Shown here in pieces: positions 6,578-12,447 of a stretch of DNA of 12,447 bases; within the stretch, counting starts at the first letter, position 1; every line of letters starts with the position of its first letter. The notes beneath the pieces were generated by a model, which was not told the origin of the DNA, did no database searches, and saw only the letters and a list, made by a program, of their open reading frames with translations. This DNA is from Chitinophagaceae bacterium. GTDB taxonomy: Bacteria > Bacteroidota > Bacteroidia > Chitinophagales > Chitinophagaceae. A program made the position numbers and the translations under genes. Location: positions 7,360-19,806 of the forward strand of contig PLEB01000267.1 of NCBI GenBank assembly GCA_003136915.1. Reading direction: 5' to 3'.

Positions 6578-7439
6578 GCGAACTGCAGCGCTCCTTTTGT
6601 GCGAGCGCCTTTATATTGGAGATTGTACCCGTTAGAAACCCTCTGATCAGCGATGAATGACCGGTTGCATATTTCTCACTCAGGAGACTGATATAAAAGC
6701 TGTCGAACCACATCGGCTCCATCCTGGTTAATTTAAGTCTGCTGGCATCCAGCAGATATTTCATGGAACCTGGAGAAAAGTGGTAAAAATGCCTCGGTAC
6801 ATCATAAGCTGCCCAATTTTCTTTATACTTCATACCATCATAACTGGTATAGTTCGGAACGGCAATAAACAGTTTTCCGGAAGGCTTCAATAATTTCTTC
6901 AAATGCTCCAGGTATTGTTGAAGTCCGTGAACATGTTCAAGCACATGCCACAAGCTGATGGCATCAAAGGATGCTTCGGGAAGGCTTGAAAATGATTCGG
7001 CAGGCAATAGCGCAGTGCGGTGATCCGAAAAAGCAACCTGCCTCGCTTTCACATCCGGCTCGATGCCCTGGCTCGCCCAGCCTTTCCTATGCATATATTG
7101 TACAAAGGCACCCGTGCCAGCCCCGATATCCAGGTGATTTCCATGTTTTAACCCGGTAGCTGAAAGGATCAGTTCATATTTCAATGAAAGGGTGTGGTTT
7201 CGCACCCGGTGATAAAGCGAGTTTATTAATCCCTGCCGGGTATTGCTGTGTGAGATATAATTCTCGGACTGATAATAGCGTCCGATACTTTCCGGCGGCG
7301 GAACATTCCTTGTAAAACGAACCGAGCAATGATGGCATTCCCAGATCTCGAAAAACTCATGAGAAACCGTGTGGTCCTGGGCATTCAACACAAAATGAAC
7401 CTGTTCGCTTTTACATACTGGACATGGCGTGGCATCCAT
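6555..7439 (-). CDS. Class I SAM-dependent methyltransferase with N-terminal zinc ribbon
   Basis: The 294-residue product starts with two CxxC pairs, C6/C9 (CPVC) and C35/C38 (CHHC), that probably bind one zinc. A Rossmann-like methyltransferase domain spans about 85-200: motif I HLDIGAGTG (102-110) for SAM, acidic E127 in GIEPD, and LWHVLEHV (163-170), followed by LLKPSGKLFIAVPN (183-196). This layout is common in Methyltransf_23-type enzymes of polysaccharide, lipid and cofactor pathways. The acceptor substrate cannot be deduced. It is the last gene of the minus-strand cluster, 38 bp after the HU-like gene, and probably belongs to the same transcript. Its last codons lie within the end of the cyclotransferase gene on the other strand. 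Family assignment is firm, function unknown. Confidence 0.9.
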   Translation of the reverse strand: MDATPCPVCKSEQVHFVLNAQDHTVSHEFFEIWECHHCSVRFTRNVPPPESIGRYYQSENYISHSNTRQGLINSLYHRVRNHTLSLKYELILSATGLKHGNHLDIGAGTGAFVQYMHRKGWASQGIEPDVKARQVAFSDHRTALLPAESFSSLPEASFDAISLWHVLEHVHGLQQYLEHLKKLLKPSGKLFIAVPNYTSYDGMKYKENWAAYDVPRHFYHFSPGSMKYLLDASRLKLTRMEPMWFDSFYISLLSEKYATGHSSLIRGFLTGTISNIKALAQKERCSSLIYVAGK

Positions 7440-7477
7440 CGGTTTTGATAATGATTGATTCCGCAGATAGATAAAAA

Positions 7478-8098
7478 TTATTTATTCAGCTGAAGGGTTT
7501 GCTGATTCCCGGTGGATTCCACATTCCATCCGCGGGATGAAAAATGGATTGTGATCACCAGCGCTGCCGCAATTCCGGTAATCAGGGCAACCAGCCACCA
7601 AAGGCGGTTCCCGTGAACGGGTTCTTCCGAAAACCATTGACTCATCTCGCCACTCGTTCGTTCACGGTCACCAACAAGCAGGGTATGCTGCGCATGCGCA
7701 CGAACCAGTTTCTCTGCCGGAACCGGTTGCAGGAAAAATGGATTGCGCAGTGCGGATTCGAAGTGAATATTACCTTCTATATCCTTCTTTAATTCCCCGA
7801 CCCCATCCCAAACTGCATTCTGAAGATGATTGATCCGGTCCCTCAATGCATAGGCAAATTCATTGTATTGCCGGAGCGCTTCATAATCTGAGATTTGCTG
7901 CTTGGTGGCCAGGTAGGAAAAAAACTCTTTGTCAGGCGCATCAAAATATTTATCAAACCGAAAATAGTAATAAGCAGGCAGGGCAGTTCGTGAACCGGCA
8001 TCAATGTTTGCTGCTGTTGATTCCATCCAGATGGTACCCAGACCCGGAATGCTGATACTTTTGTGCTGGAAAAGGTATTTATTAAGAATTGCGTACAT
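7478..8098 (-). CDS. HU-CCDC81-like protein with one C-terminal membrane segment
   Basis: The 206-residue product resembles Bacteroidota proteins carrying the two tandem HU-CCDC81 bacterial domains. The first is about 1-60, with SISIPGLGTIWMES (14-27) matching the 'vPGfGgF' turn of such domains. The second is about 70-125, with GVGELKKDIEGNIHFES (99-115). Residues 167-187 form a single hydrophobic membrane helix after a tryptophan pair. Only 19 residues follow it, so there is no SPOR or other peptidoglycan-binding domain of the kind often found after the helix in this family. With no signal peptide, the HU-like part should be cytoplasmic. Family members have an HU-type fold; DNA binding has not been shown for them to my knowledge. 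The gene lies 22 bp after the barrel gene and 38 bp before the methyltransferase, indicating an operon. Family call is by motif memory and is moderately sure. Confidence 0.72.
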   Translation of the reverse strand: MYAILNKYLFQHKSISIPGLGTIWMESTAANIDAGSRTALPAYYYFRFDKYFDAPDKEFFSYLATKQQISDYEALRQYNEFAYALRDRINHLQNAVWDGVGELKKDIEGNIHFESALRNPFFLQPVPAEKLVRAHAQHTLLVGDRERTSGEMSQWFSEEPVHGNRLWWLVALITGIAAALVITIHFSSRGWNVESTGNQQTLQLNK

Positions 8099-8120
8099 AG
8101 ATCAGTCCTGCAACCGAGGA

Positions 8121-9776
8121 TTATTTTCTTCCAAAAGAATAAATTACACCCCCTAAGATATTGAATCCATAAACAGGATACTGGTTCCAGCGCTGATATT
8201 TATCATTGAACAGGTTGTTCATCTGCAACCAGAGATTAAATTGGCGGGTTATCCGGAACTCAAGGCCGGCATCCAGGTCAATTCCTCCATCGCCAGTTTG
8301 CGGAGACTTGTTCAAGGCACGGAATGGAGCTCCGTCGAATGCCCACAGATCGGATTTTAACCAGAGGTCCTTCAATATTTCCCAGCGAAAATTGACGTTT
8401 AGTTCCAGTGGCAACATGCCCCAGGCGCGGTATTCCTGCTTCGTCATGAAGTTCCGGAGCGTGAGCCCTGCCGTGGCACTGAATTGTTCTCCCTGGGTAT
8501 AGCTTATTTCGCCATGCACATTAAATACGTCCATTTTCGGCTCATAAATGACTTTGAAATTTTTGCCATCCAGACTATCATTCAAAAAGAGCGGCATGTT
8601 GTGGTATTCGGAAGGCCCGGCTTTTACCAGGTAGGAAACATGGTTGCTCAGGGAGCCTTTGAATCCACCATAGAGTTCCTGAACCCTGGTATTTAACAAT
8701 GTTGTAGGTTGCCAAAGCCAGGGATTAATCGTTTCGAAACGCTGGTAACTTCCTTTTTCATAATATCCTGTAAGTGCTGCAAACAGGGTAAACTTCTTAT
8801 TATCTGTTGTATAATCTGCGGAAAAATTCGGAAGAAGATGAAAGGCCTGTTGATCCCAGGAAGGTGTCAACTCCACATGTAAGGCCAGATTATCTCCATG
8901 GTACACTACGGCCGGAGAAACGTAAAATAAGTTATTGTTTATCGTAAAAACGTCAGTCACCTGATAGTGCGTAAGGTCTGCCGTAACGCCGAGGTCGATT
9001 CCGAAATGTTCTCCGATGGTTTTTTGCAATGGGAGGTTTATTACGGTGTTGATTTCCGTTCCGCGCGGAAACTCGTTATCACCAAATGCAACCACTTTCA
9101 CATTCGGGTTATAGGTGAGCCCGTATTCGGTTGGAACACTGTTCCGCAGGCCTATCCTTGCATCAATGGTCACAAATTGCTGTAGCAATTGGCTGTTGAC
9201 AAATTTTAATGAGTCGGGCTGGTAGCCATATAAATAATATCCATCCGCACGGAATCCCAGTTTACCGCTCCATTCCAGATTGTTCAGGCTTTTCACCGTG
9301 CCGGTAATGGCCCCCGAAATCATACTATTTTTTTGATAGGGCAGATTTCCCTTCGAGGAATACCCCTCAGCAAACACATTGAAAAAACTGTATCTCCTGT
9401 CTCCGAAACTTAATCCGGCTTTTGCGTAAGGCAGGTGAATATTTCCGATGCCGGCTTTAATATAGTTGTCATTTTTCCAGATACTGAGCGTATCGCCGGG
9501 AAGCGCAACGGGACTAAGCCCGGCAGGCTGATATTGCAGCGATAAATACTCAACCGGCAAATTATAGGAAAGCGTTGGATGCGTACTATCGATTTGCGGT
9601 GGCTCCGCATTAAAATTGATCTTGGCCGCATTTTTCAGCGAAGGTTTGAATGTCGACGTGATGTTAATAGTCTTCCGTTTCGTGGTGTCCTGAGCATGTA
9701 AAGAAACGGTGACCAGCAACATCAAGCCAGCTAAACAAATACCGCTCTTCATGAAATTCAACGAGTTGATTCGCAT
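8121..9776 (-). CDS. Outer-membrane beta-barrel protein, TonB-receptor-like without a plug
   Basis: With the start at 9776 the product has 551 residues. A signal peptide ends near residue 28 (LLVTVSLHAQ). A short segment with INITSTFKPSLKNAAKINF (37-55) follows, then alternating hydrophobic/polar strands rich in Tyr, Phe, Asn and Gly up to the C-terminus. The last 40 residues (NLWLQMNNLFND, then YPVYGFNILGG, then YSF) match the final strands of Bacteroidota TonB-dependent receptors. No carboxypeptidase-like domain, plug domain or TonB box is visible, and the length is well below the 700-1100 residues of true receptors. It may be a transport-incompetent barrel or a porin. Starts at 9788, 9776 and 9752 are possible; 9776 lies one base after the TPR gene stop, and 9788 would overlap that gene by 11 bp. 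Either way translation is probably coupled to the TPR gene. Confidence 0.82.
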   Translation of the reverse strand: MRINSLNFMKSGICLAGLMLLVTVSLHAQDTTKRKTINITSTFKPSLKNAAKINFNAEPPQIDSTHPTLSYNLPVEYLSLQYQPAGLSPVALPGDTLSIWKNDNYIKAGIGNIHLPYAKAGLSFGDRRYSFFNVFAEGYSSKGNLPYQKNSMISGAITGTVKSLNNLEWSGKLGFRADGYYLYGYQPDSLKFVNSQLLQQFVTIDARIGLRNSVPTEYGLTYNPNVKVVAFGDNEFPRGTEINTVINLPLQKTIGEHFGIDLGVTADLTHYQVTDVFTINNNLFYVSPAVVYHGDNLALHVELTPSWDQQAFHLLPNFSADYTTDNKKFTLFAALTGYYEKGSYQRFETINPWLWQPTTLLNTRVQELYGGFKGSLSNHVSYLVKAGPSEYHNMPLFLNDSLDGKNFKVIYEPKMDVFNVHGEISYTQGEQFSATAGLTLRNFMTKQEYRAWGMLPLELNVNFRWEILKDLWLKSDLWAFDGAPFRALNKSPQTGDGGIDLDAGLEFRITRQFNLWLQMNNLFNDKYQRWNQYPVYGFNILGGVIYSFGRK

Positions 9777-9777
9777 C

Positions 9778-12447
9778 TCAGTTGTCATTGCTGATTTTAC
9801 TATTCCCGGATTCTTCCTGTTTTACCTGATCTAATTTTTGCTCGGCCTGAACACGTAATTCCTCAATCTTCGCATTTTCAACGAGGCTCTGGAACGTGGC
9901 TTTGGCATTGAAATAATCTTTTTCTTTCAAATAGACATCCCCCAATAACAAATACGCTTTAGTTACCCATAGCTCATATGAACCTGATTTATGGATAACT
10001 TCAAATGCCGATTTTTCGGCTTCTTTGAGCCTGCCCTGCTGGGACTCGCAGGCAGCGATCTGGTATTGCGCTTCTGCACCATAGGTCGCCCGGCTCAATG
10101 ATGTGACGGTTCTGAAATAAGGCAACGCTGCATCACATTTCCCATCCGCCAGATAAGATTTCCCGATAATCATATTGGCAATAATCTTATCATCTGAACC
10201 AATGCCTTTCTGATCCAGCAGTTCACGGGCATTATCCGATGCATTTGACCAGTGTTGCAATTCATACTGACTCCGAAGCAGTCCGCGCATTGCCTCCATT
10301 TTATTTTCCTGGGCGGATGCAAAGTCTTTCAGCTTTGTATAATAGGTTTCAGCTTTCGCATAATCTTTTAAATAGAAAAAATTCAATCGTGCGGCCTGTA
10401 ACAGAGATTTTTCAGCAAATTTATTGGGCGCTTTATCCGCTACAATTTCATAACCCGTTACTGCACTGGCCCAGTTTTTCTGGTTGGCGTACATCTCGCT
10501 TTTATAGAAATTGGCCTCCAGCGAATATTTTCCATCGGGGAATTTTTTCAGATAGTCTTCAAACTTCTGCTGAGCTGCGGAAAAATTGCCGTCGTTAAAT
10601 TGAACCTCCGCCTCCTGGTATGCCAGCTGATCTTCCTGACTGCTGGAAATGGAAATGCCCATGGACTTGGCAAAATTCACATATTCGCTGGTTCGGCCTT
10701 CCTCGACGTATATTGATTTTGCGTTGTCCAAGGCTTCCTGGGCCTCAACAGAATTTGGATATTGTTTCAGCAACTGGTTGTACTGGTTCAATGCTTCAGC
10801 ATTGTTTTCCAGATTGAAGTATGCAATGCCTTCGCGCAAATAAGCCCTCGGCTTCAACGCATCATTGCCTGTGCTGCTCAGGACATTTTTCAGATAGGGA
10901 AGTGATTCCCGGAACTGCTCGTTGGAAAGATAGGTATTGGCAATCTCCATATTAGCATCCTGCACCAGGGTCGAGGAAGGAAATTTCCTGATGAGACTGT
11001 TGAGCAGGGTAATTTTTTGTGAGGAAGAACTCACTCCGGCAACCATGGCTTTTTGAAATGTGGCATAGTCGGCCGTAGGCCAGGAATAATCCAGCACTTT
11101 AGTGTACATGACCACCGCTGTTCTGAAATCCCGGTTCATATAATAACAGTCGGCATCCCGGATAAAGGCATCCTGTTCCAGCGGACCCGCATCGATCCGG
11201 GGAGTCCTTACCACCTGCTCGAAAAATCCCTGGGCCTCACGGTAATTTTCTTTTTTCAGATAACAGTAACCAAGTGTATATTTTGCATCAACAGGATTTA
11301 CTTCACCCCTGGTCATCGGCATTTTCAGATATTCAAAAAAATACGGAATGGCTTCATCAAGATGATTAGAACGGTAGGCAATTTCCCCTTTCCAGAAATT
11401 GATATAAGGAAGATATGCGGTATTATTTTTCTCTTTCAGCGCCTGATCCAACAGTTCGTTTGCATTCTGCAACATTCCGTCGTTAATCAGTTCCGTGGCC
11501 CTTCCGTAAAGGATTTTCGCATGCAATTCCCTTGCATTTTCTGAAGGGTTATTCATACTGTCCATCAATGCCAATGCGTCTTTATAATTACTGGTATTCG
11601 CAAGCACGCTGAGTAGCAATTCCCGGGCCTCAGCCGCATATTCTGATTTCGGATATTCGCCAAGAAACTCCCGGAATCCGGTCAGCGCGGCATCCAAATA
11701 ACCCAACTCGAACGAAAGTTTTGCATAATGAAACTGGGATATTTCCTTTTGTGCCGGATAGCTGCTATTTGAAGCGCAAAACAAAAAGGCATTCCGGGCA
11801 TTGGCTTTTTGCCCGGTTTTCAGATAGCTGTCCCCCAGCAGGTACATTGCATTTTGAGCAAGCGAATCCTCTTTGCCTCCCAATTGCTTGAATCCTTCAA
11901 TGGCTTTCTTATAATTCTTGAGATGATAGTAACAATATGACAATTCGAACATATCCTGGCGGGTAACTTTTTTCGCCTTTGCCACATAGGATTCCAAATA
12001 AGGAAGTGCCTTTTCAAAATCCTGTTGTTCGTAATATCCATGGCCTGTCAATTGCCGCAGCTCGGCATCATAATACTGATCGCCCGATTGCAGCTTCGAA
12101 GCCGCGTAAGAAATCGCTTTTTCTTTTTGTTTTTGAATCAGGTATATATTGGCAATATAATAAGGGACTATAGTGTGGTATTTGGGATCATTTTCTACTA
12201 CAAATAAAGCGGTGGAAGCATCGTTATACTTTTTCTGATAAAAGGATATATACCCGTAATAATAGTTGGCATCAATATAGTTCGGGTCCCTGGGAAGCTG
12301 GCGAACCGCGTCCAGCAAAGGTTTGGCCCGATCGAAGTCCTTCTTCACAAAATACGCATAGCCCTGGTGAAATTTCTCGTTAGCGATTTCCGCATTGCTC
12401 AGATTGTCGATCCCTGCAGTTTCGTACAGCTGTAGCGCAGATTCATA
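9778..12447 (-). CDS. Large tetratricopeptide-repeat protein, 5' end outside window
   Basis: The frame is open from its stop at 9778 through 12447, giving at least 889 residues; the true start lies beyond the window. A GTG at 12348 is not the start, because TPR-like sequence (IANEKFHQGYAYF) continues in frame upstream. Helical 34-residue TPR units run through almost all of it, for example YTLGYCYLKKENYREAQGFF, REGIAYFNLENNAEALNQY and LGDVYLKEKDYFNAKATF. No enzymatic motif or membrane segment is seen in the visible part. TPR arrays are protein-docking scaffolds; spacing of the units recalls BamD/YbgF-type periplasmic TPR proteins, but the export signal would lie outside the window. It is immediately upstream of, and probably coupled to, the barrel gene, so a role in assembling or serving that outer-membrane protein is a reasonable guess, not shown. 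Confidence 0.9.
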   Translation of the reverse strand, partial: YESALQLYETAGIDNLSNAEIANEKFHQGYAYFVKKDFDRAKPLLDAVRQLPRDPNYIDANYYYGYISFYQKKYNDASTALFVVENDPKYHTIVPYYIANIYLIQKQKEKAISYAASKLQSGDQYYDAELRQLTGHGYYEQQDFEKALPYLESYVAKAKKVTRQDMFELSYCYYHLKNYKKAIEGFKQLGGKEDSLAQNAMYLLGDSYLKTGQKANARNAFLFCASNSSYPAQKEISQFHYAKLSFELGYLDAALTGFREFLGEYPKSEYAAEARELLLSVLANTSNYKDALALMDSMNNPSENARELHAKILYGRATELINDGMLQNANELLDQALKEKNNTAYLPYINFWKGEIAYRSNHLDEAIPYFFEYLKMPMTRGEVNPVDAKYTLGYCYLKKENYREAQGFFEQVVRTPRIDAGPLEQDAFIRDADCYYMNRDFRTAVVMYTKVLDYSWPTADYATFQKAMVAGVSSSSQKITLLNSLIRKFPSSTLVQDANMEIANTYLSNEQFRESLPYLKNVLSSTGNDALKPRAYLREGIAYFNLENNAEALNQYNQLLKQYPNSVEAQEALDNAKSIYVEEGRTSEYVNFAKSMGISISSSQEDQLAYQEAEVQFNDGNFSAAQQKFEDYLKKFPDGKYSLEANFYKSEMYANQKNWASAVTGYEIVADKAPNKFAEKSLLQAARLNFFYLKDYAKAETYYTKLKDFASAQENKMEAMRGLLRSQYELQHWSNASDNARELLDQKGIGSDDKIIANMIIGKSYLADGKCDAALPYFRTVTSLSRATYGAEAQYQIAACESQQGRLKEAEKSAFEVIHKSGSYELWVTKAYLLLGDVYLKEKDYFNAKATFQSLVENAKIEELRVQAEQKLDQVKQEESGNSKISNDN

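Noticed and set aside
11053..11544. 163-codon open frame antisense to the TPR gene
   Set aside because: It lies wholly within the TPR coding frame, and its Ile/Phe-rich composition is what antisense of TPR codons gives.
12346..12348. GTG as start of the TPR gene
   Set aside because: The frame stays open with TPR-like sequence to the window edge at 12447, so the real start lies outside.

Overview
The window looks like a chromosomal segment of a Bacteroidota bacterium, most plausibly of the Chitinophagaceae or a close relative. The signs are the C-terminal TonB-receptor-like barrel signature, an HU-CCDC81-type protein, lipoproteins with short lipoboxes, A-rich start regions mostly without Shine-Dalgarno sites, and several exact matches to the Bacteroidota -7 promoter element TAnnTTTG. 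The lineage is inferred from sequence style and not from a database search. Base composition looks even, and I see no insertion sequence, phage gene, tRNA, rRNA or CRISPR array.

Left part (1-1357, minus strand): the first 20 codons of groL, then groS, then an NlpC/P60 lipoprotein endopeptidase. The groS-groL gap is unusually structured: almost all of it (about 71-178) forms one long nested inverted repeat built from 8-bp AT-rich repeat units. groS has a good Bacteroidota promoter, and a weak terminator separates it from the NlpC/P60 gene.

Middle part (1358-6577, plus strand): a 190-bp divergent intergenic region is followed by dnaE (replicative DNA polymerase III alpha, complete, with an apparently intact PHP metal site). 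Then comes trxA (thioredoxin), closed by a strong intrinsic terminator, and a lipoprotein of the glutaminyl-peptide cyclotransferase family with its own promoter just after that terminator.

Right part (6555-12447, minus strand): four tightly packed genes that probably form an operon. In transcription order they are a large TPR protein (5' end beyond the window), an outer-membrane barrel protein resembling a TonB-dependent receptor without a plug, a small HU-CCDC81-type protein with one C-terminal membrane segment, and a zinc-ribbon SAM methyltransferase. The methyltransferase gene ends tail-to-tail inside the cyclotransferase gene (23 bp overlap).

Most of the window is housekeeping: protein folding, replication, redox and cell-wall turnover. 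The least understood parts are the TPR/barrel/HU-like cluster, which looks like an uncharacterised envelope module, and the hairpin element inside groSL. I found no clear evidence of a defence system or other wholly new system.
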